Shown here in pieces: positions 1-6,112 of a stretch of 15,492 nucleotides of DNA. The translations under genes and the position numbers were made by a program. The stretch's first letter is position 1. Every line of letters starts with the position of its first letter. The DNA is taken from assembly GCA_047517345.1 (NCBI GenBank), contig JAKZTB010000283.1, positions 1 to 15,492 of the forward strand. Reading direction: 5' to 3'. The notes under the pieces were generated by a model, which saw only the letters and a list, made by a program, of their open reading frames with translations, was not told where the DNA came from and made no database searches. This stretch comes from GCA-2717185 sp047517345 (GTDB taxonomy: Bacteria; Pseudomonadota; Alphaproteobacteria; UBA8366; GCA-2717185).

Positions 1-66
1 AGCTCGATGTGCTGAGTCGTCGTCTGAGAGAGTCGGAACTTTCGTCGGCGTAGGCACGTTCTTCAT
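1..66 (-). CDS. N-terminal fragment of an unidentified protein (runs off the left edge)
   Basis: A minus-strand ATG at 64-66 opens a reading frame of 22 codons that stays open to the window edge (MKNVPTPTKVPTLSDDDSAH...). A very strong Shine-Dalgarno, GGGAGG, lies 8 nt upstream (minus-strand sequence at 75-80), which is the main reason to believe the start. The visible residues are hydrophilic, rich in Pro, Thr and Asp, and show no signal peptide. I do not recognise the protein. The gene lies downstream of rho on the same strand, where relatives often carry mnmE (trmE), but the visible residues do not resemble an MnmE N-terminus. The 203-nt gap from rho argues for a separate transcript or a long leader. 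Confidence 0.55.
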   Translation of the reverse strand, partial: MKNVPTPTKVPTLSDDDSAHRA

Positions 67-269
67 AACAAATCCCTCCCTTTGTCCGGGAGGAATGCTG
101 ACTCAGGGGCCACCGGAAGTCAATACAGAGTTATAAGCCCCAAAATTTGGAACATTTAGTGATATAGAGGCGGCGCGGCACTAAATTTAGACCCAATCCC
201 GAGCCGGGATCGGTGACCGTTTGATCTTTTAACGCGGAAATCCGGTCGTTGTCAGAGCCCCAAACGGGC
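67..269. other. Intergenic region between rho and the left-edge gene
   Basis: This 203-nt stretch holds no convincing gene. It contains the hairpin at 75-93, a 6-bp inverted repeat ATCCCG/CGGGAT at 196-201/205-210 (3-nt loop), and a 10-bp palindrome CTAAATTTAG at 181-190. The 196-210 hairpin lies about 60 nt past the rho stop and could end rho transcription. No clean U-run follows it on the minus strand, so that is only a guess. A minus-strand TTGACT can be seen upstream of the left-edge gene, but without a good -10 at normal spacing. Confidence 0.4.
75..93 (-). promoter_or_regulatory. Hairpin enclosing the Shine-Dalgarno of the left-edge gene
   Basis: On the minus strand CCTCCC (88-93) pairs perfectly with GGGAGG (75-80) across a 7-nt loop. 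The GGGAGG arm is the apparent ribosome binding site of the gene starting at 66. The folded form would hide the ribosome binding site. Whether it acts as a thermometer, a protein-bound operator or has no effect cannot be told from sequence. Confidence 0.4.
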
Positions 270-1526
270 CTACTGGTTCATCGAATCGAAGAAGTCGTCG
301 TTGCTTTTGGTCCGTTTCAGTTTTTCGAGCAAGAATTCCATACCATCGGTGACGCCCATCGGATTGAGGATCCGCCGCAGCATCCACATCTTACCCAAAG
401 CTTGTTTTTCGACGATCAATTCTTCCTTCCGGGTCCCGGACTTGGTGAGATCGATCGACGGGAAGACGCGCTTGTCGGACAGTTTGCGATCGAGCACGAT
501 TTCCGCGTTACCGGTTCCCTTGAACTCTTCGAAGATGACTTCGTCCATGCGGCTGCCGGTATCGATCAGGGCCGTTGCGATGATGGTCAGCGAACCGCCT
601 TCCTCGATATTCCGTGCCGCGCCAAAAAATCGCTTCGGCTTCTGCAGCGCGTTGGCGTCGACACCGCCGGTCAGCACTTTACCGGAACTCGGCACAACCG
701 TGTTGTAGGCGCGCGCCAGACGGGTGATCGAGTCGAGCAATATGACGACGTCGCGCTTGTGTTCGACCAGGCGTTTGGCTTTCTGGATCACCATTTCGGC
801 AACTTGCACGTGCCGGGTCGCTGGCTCGTCGAACGTCGAGCTGACGACTTCACCGTCGACCGAGCGCTGCATGTCCGTGACTTCTTCCGGACGCTCGTCG
901 ATCAGCAAAACGATGAGATACACTTCCTTGTTGTTCTCCGTAATGGAGTGGGCGATGCTCTGCAGCATCACGGTTTTACCGGTACGGGGTTGGGCCACGA
1001 TCAACGCACGCTGTCCTTTGCCGAGCGGCGAAATCAGTTCGATAACGCGCGGCGACATGTCCTTGTTTTCCGGATCGTCGAGTTCGAGTTGCAACTTCTC
1101 ATCCGGATAGAGCGGCGTTAAATTGTCGAAGTTGATCCGATGGCGAACCACTTCCGGATCGTCGAAATTGATATTATTGACCTTCAGCAACGCAAAATAA
1201 CGCTCGCCATCTTTGGGCGCGCGAATTTCGCCTTCGACCGTATCCCCGGTCCGCAACCCGAAACGCCGGACTTGACTGGGACTGACGTAGATATCGTCGG
1301 GCCCCGGAAGATAATTGGATTCCGGAGACCGTAGAAATCCAAAGCCGTCCGAAAGCACTTCCAGCACGCCGTCGCCGAAGATCGAAATTTCGTTGGTCGC
1401 AAGCTGTTTCAATATGGCGAACATCATGTCCTGCTTGCGCAGGGTGCTCGCGTTCTCGATCTCGAGCTTTTCGGCGAACGCCAATAGGTCGGCTGGTGTT
1501 TTCTGTTTCAGTTCTTGAAGTTGCAT
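270..1526 (-). CDS. rho: Transcription termination factor Rho
   Basis: Rho is a homohexameric RNA-dependent ATPase/translocase that ends transcription at Rho-dependent terminators in the cytoplasm. The 418-aa product has the full family layout. An N-terminal helical domain (about 1-45) is followed by the cold-shock-like RNA-binding domain (about 50-120, with DGFGFLR near 60-66). The RecA-type motor has Walker A PRTGKT at 180-185, Walker B VVILLD at 260-265, and the Q-loop region around VVPSSGKVLTGGVDANAL (about 277-294). The length is normal and no motif is missing. The ATG at 1524-1526 begins MQLQELKQKTPADLLAF, the expected family N-terminus. The ribosome binding site is weak. It follows the hem genes on the same strand but has a separate leader of about 235 nt, so it probably has its own promoter. 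Confidence 0.98.
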   Translation of the reverse strand: MQLQELKQKTPADLLAFAEKLEIENASTLRKQDMMFAILKQLATNEISIFGDGVLEVLSDGFGFLRSPESNYLPGPDDIYVSPSQVRRFGLRTGDTVEGEIRAPKDGERYFALLKVNNINFDDPEVVRHRINFDNLTPLYPDEKLQLELDDPENKDMSPRVIELISPLGKGQRALIVAQPRTGKTVMLQSIAHSITENNKEVYLIVLLIDERPEEVTDMQRSVDGEVVSSTFDEPATRHVQVAEMVIQKAKRLVEHKRDVVILLDSITRLARAYNTVVPSSGKVLTGGVDANALQKPKRFFGAARNIEEGGSLTIIATALIDTGSRMDEVIFEEFKGTGNAEIVLDRKLSDKRVFPSIDLTKSGTRKEELIVEKQALGKMWMLRRILNPMGVTDGMEFLLEKLKRTKSNDDFFDSMNQ

Positions 1527-1638
1527 TTTGCCGCCGCAGCGAAAGGGAAAATATTCGTGTCCGCAGAACGCGTTCTGAATACGCCACGGCCTCTGGAAAC
1601 GGAGCCGGTGAATTGCGGAATGCGTAGCTGGGACAAGT

Positions 1639-1657
1639 CGCCAAGTCGTTCTTGGCG
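1639..1657 (-). promoter_or_regulatory. Hairpin at the 5' end of the predicted rho leader
   Basis: CGCCAAG (1639-1645) and CTTGGCG (1651-1657) form a perfect 7-bp stem with a 5-nt loop. It lies just downstream of the possible rho promoter, so it would sit at or near the 5' end of the rho mRNA. Such a stem could protect the transcript or take part in rho autoregulation, which is known in other bacteria. No U-run follows, so it is not an intrinsic terminator. Confidence 0.35.
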
Positions 1658-1668
1658 TAGATGTTGTT

Positions 1669-1697
1669 CAAATAGCGAATGCCGCGTCACAAGTCAA
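1669..1697 (-). promoter_or_regulatory. Possible sigma70-type promoter for rho
   Basis: On the minus strand, TTGACT (1692-1697) is followed after exactly 17 nt by TATTTG (1669-1674). The -35 matches consensus at 5 of 6 bases, but the -10 at only 3 of 6. The predicted start near 1660 would give a leader of about 135 nt before the rho ATG. This rests on pattern only. Confidence 0.3.
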
Positions 1698-1761
1698 TCG
1701 TCGTTTCCGGTATAATTTTCAAACTTGCAAGCATCTATGACTTCAAATTCTAAACACCGAA

Positions 1762-2193
1762 TTAAAACGGCTTGATAACGACAAAGATAACGACCGCGAT
1801 CACAGCCACGGTCGGCGCCTCGTTCATGAGGCGAAAAAATTTTTCGCTCCTCGTGTTGCGGTCCTCTTCGAACGCCTTGCGATAACGGCCGAACGCGTGA
1901 TGCAGCACCGTGATGATCACAACGAAAACGAACTTCGCCCAAAACCAGGGCGCGTCCCAGAACTCCCCCAAATAGACCAGCAACGGCCCGGTAGTCCAGA
2001 CAACGATCATTGCCGGATTCATGATTGCGCGAAGCAGTCGCCGTTCCATAACCTTGAAGGTATCCGACTGCTCGGACCCGGGCGCCGTATTGCAGTGATA
2101 GATAAAAAGCCGCGGCAGATAAAGCATCCCCGCCATCCAGGCGATCACGCCAACGATGTGCAAAACCTTGATCCAAAGGAAAAGATCGGTCAT
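1762..2193 (-). CDS. hemJ: Protoporphyrinogen IX oxidase HemJ
   Basis: HemJ oxidises protoporphyrinogen IX to protoporphyrin IX in the cytoplasmic membrane and replaces HemG/HemY in many alphaproteobacteria. The 143-aa product has about four hydrophobic segments (roughly 5-25, 50-72, 77-98 and 123-141). It also has the family signatures WIKVLHIVGVIAWMAGMLYL near the N-terminus, the LPRLFIYH region around 24-32, and NPAMIVVW in the second helix. The frame is open further upstream, to 2235, but the ATG at 2191-2193 (MTDLFLWIKVLH) fits the family and avoids overlap with hemH. It starts 13 nt after the hemH stop, consistent with one hemE-hemH-hemJ transcript that supplies consecutive late haem steps. 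Older annotations call this family UPF0093 or CopD-like. Confidence 0.92.
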   Translation of the reverse strand: MTDLFLWIKVLHIVGVIAWMAGMLYLPRLFIYHCNTAPGSEQSDTFKVMERRLLRAIMNPAMIVVWTTGPLLVYLGEFWDAPWFWAKFVFVVIITVLHHAFGRYRKAFEEDRNTRSEKFFRLMNEAPTVAVIAVVIFVVIKPF

Positions 2194-2206
2194 TGCGTTT
2201 TCTCGG

Positions 2207-3241
2207 TCACTTGGCGCGGAACGCGCAACCTGCATATAGATCCGGGCATCGGCAACTGGCGCCGTCTCCGCTCAGATCGCCCTCTTGCGCATCGGTCGCT
2301 TCTACCAACGCCGCCAGTCCTCCGATGAAACCTTCCTTCGTACCGACAGTATCGATCCGCGTATAGCGCGGCACGCCCGCCTTGTCCGCCACGGCGCGAT
2401 ATTCGATGTCCAACTCGACAAGCGTTTCAGAATGTTCGGAGGTGAACCCGATCGGCACGACGATCACCGGCTTGGCTTCTTTCCCCGCCGTTTCCAAGAC
2501 GTCCGCGGTATAGGGTCGTATCCATTCCAAGGGCCCGACTTTGCTTTGATAGCAAACGATCCAATCCAAATTGGGCAGATCGACGGCTGCGGCGATGGCA
2601 CCGGCCGTCCGTTCCACCTGCCACTGATAGGGATCGCCGCCGGCGATCACTTTCTTCGGCAACCCGTGCGCGGTAAACAGTACACGTGGTGAGGGGGCCG
2701 TCATCTCTTCCACGCACCGCCGAACCCGCGTGGCAATTGCCTCGATAAAACCGTCGTTGGCGAAATAGCAACAAACCGTCTTCGTCGCCACGGACAATCC
2801 AGCCACCTTCGCCGACCGATGCCAATCATCGATCGACGATCCCGTCGTTGTCGACGAGTATTGCGGATAAAGCGGCAGCAATACGATTTTGTCAGGCGCA
2901 TAGGCTTGCAACTTTGCGATGGTTTCCGCCGCGAAGGGATGCCAATAGCGCATCGCGACGAAACATTGCACATCGCCGCCAAGCCTTGCCTGCAATGCCG
3001 CCGCCTGTGCTTTCGTATTGGCCAACAGAGGCGAACCACCGCCTAAATGTTCATAAATTTTCCGCGCAACCGGTGCCCGGCGACGGGATATCAGTTTCGC
3101 CAACAGCCATCGTATCGGCCTCGGCGCACCGATGATTGCCGGATCGTCGAATAGGTTAAACAGAAACGGTTCCACCGCATCGGGCACATCAGGACCACCC
3201 AAATTGAACAGAACGACAGCGGTTTTACCTGGCGCGCTCAA
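2207..3241 (-). CDS. hemH: Ferrochelatase HemH, with a C-terminal cysteine cluster
   Basis: Ferrochelatase inserts Fe2+ into protoporphyrin IX, the last step of protohaem synthesis. The 344-aa product has the family marks VVLFNLGGPD (about 9-18), LYPQYSSTTTGS (about 124-135), the catalytic His in TAHGLP (H192), and Glu269 in TSEHSETLVELD. The C-terminus carries C330, C332 and C339 (SCRCPDLYAGC), and two more cysteines lie at 157-158. Some alphaproteobacterial and animal ferrochelatases bind a [2Fe-2S] cluster through C-terminal plus internal cysteines, so a cluster is plausible here but inferred. The start is a TTG (3239-3241) that shares bases with the hemE stop as TTGA. No ATG lies close by, and homology begins at once, so TTG seems right. 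Translation is probably coupled to hemE. Confidence 0.95.
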   Translation of the reverse strand: MSAPGKTAVVLFNLGGPDVPDAVEPFLFNLFDDPAIIGAPRPIRWLLAKLISRRRAPVARKIYEHLGGGSPLLANTKAQAAALQARLGGDVQCFVAMRYWHPFAAETIAKLQAYAPDKIVLLPLYPQYSSTTTGSSIDDWHRSAKVAGLSVATKTVCCYFANDGFIEAIATRVRRCVEEMTAPSPRVLFTAHGLPKKVIAGGDPYQWQVERTAGAIAAAVDLPNLDWIVCYQSKVGPLEWIRPYTADVLETAGKEAKPVIVVPIGFTSEHSETLVELDIEYRAVADKAGVPRYTRIDTVGTKEGFIGGLAALVEATDAQEGDLSGDGASCRCPDLYAGCAFRAK

Positions 3242-4272
3242 TCGGCGCCGCTCCGGACGCGCGATACCAAAGCGGCAACATGTTCAGGCGGCGTTTCCTT
3301 AATGATCCCATGACCGAGATTGAACACGAAGGGACGGCTACCGAGCGTCTCAAGAATTTCGCCAATGCCGTCGTCTAAACAGATCCCCCCCGCCAAAAGC
3401 ACAGACGGATCCAAATTGCCCTGGACCGGCATTCGCGATTGTAACTGTTCTGCCGCCCAAACGGCGGGCACTGTCGTATCAAGACTCACCGCGGTAACGC
3501 CGGTACGGGCTGCATATTCCGTATACAATATCCCTGCGCCCCGCGGAAAGCCGATAATCGGCGTGTCGGGAAACGTCTCGCGTATCCTCGAAACCAGCGC
3601 TTTCGTCGGCTCGACGACCCAGCGCCGGAACGCCCCATCTGGCAAAACGCCGGCCCAGCTATCGAATATTTGAACCACATCCGCACCGGCGCGGATCTGT
3701 TCGCAAAGATGTTTTGCGGTCGCTTCGACCAGAATTTCGATAAGTGCAGCAAAACCTTCCGGATCGCGATAAGCGAATGTTTTAACCGTTGCGAAATCGC
3801 GGCTGCCGGCACCTTCTACCATGTAGCAGGCAACGGTCCATGGCGCGCCTGCGAACCCGATCAGCGCAGTTTCCTTCGGTAACGACGTCGCCACACTTTC
3901 GACCGTAAGATAAACCGGTGCCAAGCGTTCGATCATCCGCTCAGGATCCAACGCGGCCAAGCCGTCCACCGTCCGAATTGGTGAAAGCTTCGGACCTTCG
4001 TTTTCGACGAACCACACATCCTGGCCAAGGCCATGCGGTACCACCAGAATATCTGAAAACAGGATCGCCGCATCGAAACCGTATCTGCGGATCGGCTGCA
4101 GCGTCACTTCGGTTGCGAATTTAGGCGTATAGCAGAGGTCCAGGAAGGAACCTGCCTTCGCGCGAACCTCGCGATATTCGGGTAAATAGCGGCCCGCTTG
4201 GCGCATCAGCCAAATCGGTGGCGACGCCATGGTTTCGCCTTGCAGAGCTCGCAGCAGTTTTTTATCGGCCAT
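3238..4272 (-). CDS. hemE: Uroporphyrinogen decarboxylase HemE
   Basis: HemE removes the four acetate carboxyl groups of uroporphyrinogen III to give coproporphyrinogen III in the cytoplasm. The 344-aa product carries the signature LMRQAGRYLPEYR at about 22-34, the substrate-binding Asp in LFSDILVVPHGLG (D74), PWTVACYMVEG, and GFPRGAG. The length is normal. The reading frame stays open upstream to 4506. The family N-terminus and an ATG at 4270-4272 (MADKKLLRAL) show that the extra 78 codons are intergenic DNA. No good Shine-Dalgarno precedes this ATG. It is the first gene of the leftward hemE-hemH-hemJ run and borders the probable replication origin, as hemE does in Caulobacter and Rickettsia. 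Confidence 0.97.
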   Translation of the reverse strand: MADKKLLRALQGETMASPPIWLMRQAGRYLPEYREVRAKAGSFLDLCYTPKFATEVTLQPIRRYGFDAAILFSDILVVPHGLGQDVWFVENEGPKLSPIRTVDGLAALDPERMIERLAPVYLTVESVATSLPKETALIGFAGAPWTVACYMVEGAGSRDFATVKTFAYRDPEGFAALIEILVEATAKHLCEQIRAGADVVQIFDSWAGVLPDGAFRRWVVEPTKALVSRIRETFPDTPIIGFPRGAGILYTEYAARTGVTAVSLDTTVPAVWAAEQLQSRMPVQGNLDPSVLLAGGICLDDGIGEILETLGSRPFVFNLGHGIIKETPPEHVAALVSRVRSGAD

Positions 4273-4314
4273 GAATATCAATACGCTATTGGTTACACAC
4301 CAGATCACTATCAC

Positions 4315-4333
4315 TTTAAATCTTAGATTTAAA
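4315..4333. repeat. AT-rich inverted repeat in the oriC candidate
   Basis: TTTAAATC (4315-4322) and GATTTAAA (4326-4333) form a perfect 8-bp inverted repeat with a 3-nt centre. It lies about 45 nt upstream of the hemE start. It could be a protein operator or part of the duplex-unwinding element. The two TTAA cores are 9 nt apart, not the 7 nt of a Caulobacter-type CtrA site. Confidence 0.5.
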
Positions 4334-4357
4334 ATAAAGATGTTGTTGTAGTGGTGA

Positions 4358-4366
4358 TGTGCATAG
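4358..4366 (-). promoter_or_regulatory. Near-consensus DnaA box CTATGCACA
   Basis: One mismatch (first base) to TTATNCACA. It has the same orientation as the other two boxes and lies 66 nt from the next one, beside the AT-rich stretch. Confidence 0.45.
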
Positions 4367-4423
4367 CGGGGATTAGGTTTTATCCCGAAATAATGCACGC
4401 CTACGCCCTGGGGTTCATGCGAA

Positions 4424-4432
4424 CGTGAATAA
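4424..4432 (-). promoter_or_regulatory. Near-consensus DnaA box TTATTCACG
   Basis: One mismatch (last base) to TTATNCACA. It has the same orientation as the perfect box and lies 64 nt from it. Confidence 0.5.
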
Positions 4433-4487
4433 CAATCCAAAATCCGCGTAAAAGATCGGTAAACAGAACCAGTAAAAGAATGAATTA

Positions 4488-4496
4488 TGTGGATAA
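4488..4496 (-). promoter_or_regulatory. Perfect DnaA box TTATCCACA
   Basis: The plus strand reads TGTGGATAA, the exact complement of the consensus high-affinity DnaA box. It is the strongest single motif supporting the origin call. Confidence 0.8.
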
Positions 4497-4658
4497 TGTC
4501 CCGCATTTGGACATCTTCCCTTATATTCGGTTCGTTCTTGTGCGTTTATACGCCTAGGGTAAAGCCCGAATAAAATTTAAGTTTGAGCGCATAGATTTTG
4601 ATCCTCTTCGGATTTCATCGATTATCCCCTTTTTATACGGCGATATCCCCAATTGGGA

Positions 4659-5492
4659 GTGAGATCGATTCACGTACATGTACATCTTGTTTCGGACGCG
4701 ACCGGCGAAACCATTCATAGCGTTGCCCGCGCGTGTCTGGCGCAGTTCGAGGGCGTCGAAGCGGAAGAACATAACTGGACCTTGGTGCGGACACCCGGCC
4801 AAGTCGAGAAAATCCTGGTGAATATCGCGGAAAATCCGGGAATCGTTATGTTCACGCTGGTCAGCGACGGTTTGCGGCGGACGTTGCAGGCGGGCTGCCG
4901 CGACTTGCAGATTCCCTGCATCCCGGTGCTCGACCCGGTTCTCGCCGCGCTGGGCAGTCATCTCGGCATCCAAAGCCGCGGCCAACCCGGCCGGCAGCAC
5001 GAGCTGGATTCGGAATATTTCGAACGAATCGACGCCATGACGTTTGCGTTAAATCACGACGACGGCCAAGCGGTTTGGGATTTGCACAATGCCGATGTGA
5101 TACTGCTCGGCGTTTCCCGGACTTCGAAGACGCCGACCTGCATCTATCTCGCCAATCGCGGCGTAAAAGCGGGCAATATCCCGATCGTGCCGAGCGTTCC
5201 TCTGCCGCAGGATGTGTTCGACCTCGACAAAACGGGTCCGTTGGTTGTCGGATTGACGAAAGAGGTCGAAAGCCTGGTCCAGATCCGGCGCAATCGGCTA
5301 CGCTTGTTGAGCGAAGATCACGAAACCGATTATATCGATCCCGAAACGGTTCGTGACGAAGTTGCGATGGCGCGGCGGCTCTGCGCCGAAAACGGTTGGC
5401 CGATAATCGATGTCACGCGACGGTCGATCGAGGAAACCGCTGCGGCCATCATGCAAATGATGGAAAAACGCCAACAGGCCGCCGAACGCTAA
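4659..5492 (+). CDS. ppsR: Pyruvate,phosphate dikinase / PEP synthase regulatory protein (PPSR family)
   Basis: This family (DUF299, the RP001 homologue) comprises bifunctional Ser/Thr kinase-phosphorylases. They switch pyruvate,phosphate dikinase or PEP synthase on and off by ADP-dependent phosphorylation and Pi-dependent dephosphorylation. The product (277 aa from GTG) has the N-terminal HLVSDATGET signature at about 9-18 and the P-loop-like GVSRTSKT at about 151-158. TKEVESLVQIRRNRL follows toward the C-terminus. The length is normal. The start is uncertain: an in-frame TTG lies at 4653 and a GTG at 4659, with no ATG before the conserved region. The only good purine-rich run, GGGAG, overlaps the GTG itself. 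Which of the two enzymes is the target cannot be told without the rest of the genome. It is the first gene of the rightward ppsR-maf-aroE run and starts at the origin candidate. Confidence 0.93.
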   Translation: MRSIHVHVHLVSDATGETIHSVARACLAQFEGVEAEEHNWTLVRTPGQVEKILVNIAENPGIVMFTLVSDGLRRTLQAGCRDLQIPCIPVLDPVLAALGSHLGIQSRGQPGRQHELDSEYFERIDAMTFALNHDDGQAVWDLHNADVILLGVSRTSKTPTCIYLANRGVKAGNIPIVPSVPLPQDVFDLDKTGPLVVGLTKEVESLVQIRRNRLRLLSEDHETDYIDPETVRDEVAMARRLCAENGWPIIDVTRRSIEETAAAIMQMMEKRQQAAER

Positions 5493-5512
5493 ATGAAATT
5501 TATCCTATTGAA

Positions 5513-6112
5513 ATGAAACGAACAGTTGTCTTGGCATCGGCGAGCGCATCGCGCGCTGCCGTGCTGCGCAATGCCGGCATTGCGGTCGAACAAGTGCCTG
5601 CATCCGTGGATGAGGATGCGGTTAAAGAATCGTTTCGAGAAAGCAACGGTTCGGCAGCCCAGGCGGCGACGGCGCTGGCGGAACTCAAGGCGCAGCATGT
5701 CTCGCGACAGCAGCCCGGCGATTTCGTGATCGGCGCGGATCAGATGCTGCAATGCGGCGGCGTGTGGTTCGACAAACCGATCGATATGGATCATGCGCGC
5801 CGACATCTCATCGCACTACGCGGCAATTCGCATGAACTCGTCGCGGCGGTCTGCGTCGTGCAGGAAGGCGAGTGTCTCTGGCGGCATTTAGAAAGCGCCA
5901 CGCTGACGATGCGACCGTTCAGCGATGCTTTTCTCGATGAATATCTCGATGCTGTCGGCGATACGGTTTGTAGCGCGGTAGGCGCATACCGGCTGGAAGA
6001 ACGCGGTGCGCAACTTTTCAGTCGGATTGAAGGGGATTACTTCACTATATTGGGAATTCCTTTGTTGCCGCTTTTGGGGTTTCTCGTGAACCATGGCGTC
6101 GTAACCAGATGA
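5513..6112 (+). CDS. maf: Maf-type nucleoside triphosphate pyrophosphatase
   Basis: Maf proteins hydrolyse non-canonical or specific nucleotides to the monophosphate and PPi, acting as house-cleaning enzymes. The 199-aa product has the N-terminal VVLASASASR (about 5-14) and the core GADQML at 74-79, where Asp76 is the expected catalytic/metal residue. FDKP (about 86-89) and GAYRLEERGAQLFSRIEGDY follow near the C-terminus. Gln after the catalytic Asp is typical of the YceF-like branch, for which 7-methyl-GTP is the known substrate; this assignment is inferred. The frame opens at 5396 inside ppsR, but the ATG at 5513 (MKRTVVLASASASR) fits the family. It starts 20 nt after ppsR and overlaps aroE by ATGA, so the genes are probably cotranscribed. 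Confidence 0.92.
   Translation: MKRTVVLASASASRAAVLRNAGIAVEQVPASVDEDAVKESFRESNGSAAQAATALAELKAQHVSRQQPGDFVIGADQMLQCGGVWFDKPIDMDHARRHLIALRGNSHELVAAVCVVQEGECLWRHLESATLTMRPFSDAFLDEYLDAVGDTVCSAVGAYRLEERGAQLFSRIEGDYFTILGIPLLPLLGFLVNHGVVTR

Larger units (their letters stand above)
1527..1761. other. hemJ-rho intergenic region and rho leader
   Basis: This 235-nt stretch has no credible coding frame of its own. It includes the possible rho promoter and the 7-bp hairpin described separately. An 8-bp palindrome, CTTGCAAG, lies at about 1724-1731, close downstream of the hemJ stop. No classical terminator with a U-run is visible after hemJ, so read-through into rho is possible. Confidence 0.4.
4273..4652. 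other. Probable chromosome replication origin (oriC) between hemE and ppsR
   Basis: This 380-nt non-coding gap lies between divergent hemE and ppsR, the known origin position in Caulobacter crescentus and Rickettsia prowazekii. It holds a perfect DnaA box on the minus strand at 4488-4496 (TTATCCACA). One-mismatch boxes on the same strand lie at 4424-4432 (TTATTCACG) and 4358-4366 (CTATGCACA), compared with TTATNCACA. The boxes are 64 and 66 nt apart. Weaker TTATCC motifs lie on the plus strand at 4380 and 4622. An AT-rich stretch at about 4311-4350, on the hemE side, could be the unwinding element. Flanking genes run away from the gap on both sides. It must also hold the promoters of hemE and ppsR, which I could not place. 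Confidence 0.75.

Noticed and set aside
1..66. The start of mnmE (trmE), expected next to rho
   Set aside because: The visible 22 residues do not resemble an MnmE N-terminus, so no name was given.
196..210. A firm intrinsic terminator after rho
   Set aside because: The 6-bp stem is there, but no U-run follows on the minus strand. It is mentioned only as a possibility in the intergenic entry.
249..1121. A 290-codon plus-strand open frame over rho
   Set aside because: It is antisense to rho, whose motifs are all intact. The translated sequence is His/Arg/Asp-rich without a domain, typical of a shadow frame.
4315..4333. A CtrA binding site (TTAA-N7-TTAA) in the origin
   Set aside because: The two TTAA cores are 9 nt apart, not 7, so the standard CtrA site is not met.
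4273..4506. A 78-residue N-terminal extension of HemE
   Set aside because: HemE homology starts at the ATG at 4272. The upstream codons lie in the AT-rich origin region and include DnaA boxes, so the open frame is by chance.
4554..5000. A minus-strand 148-codon frame over the ppsR start
   Set aside because: It lies opposite ppsR, has no recognisable motif, and its C-terminal part is made of intergenic DNA.
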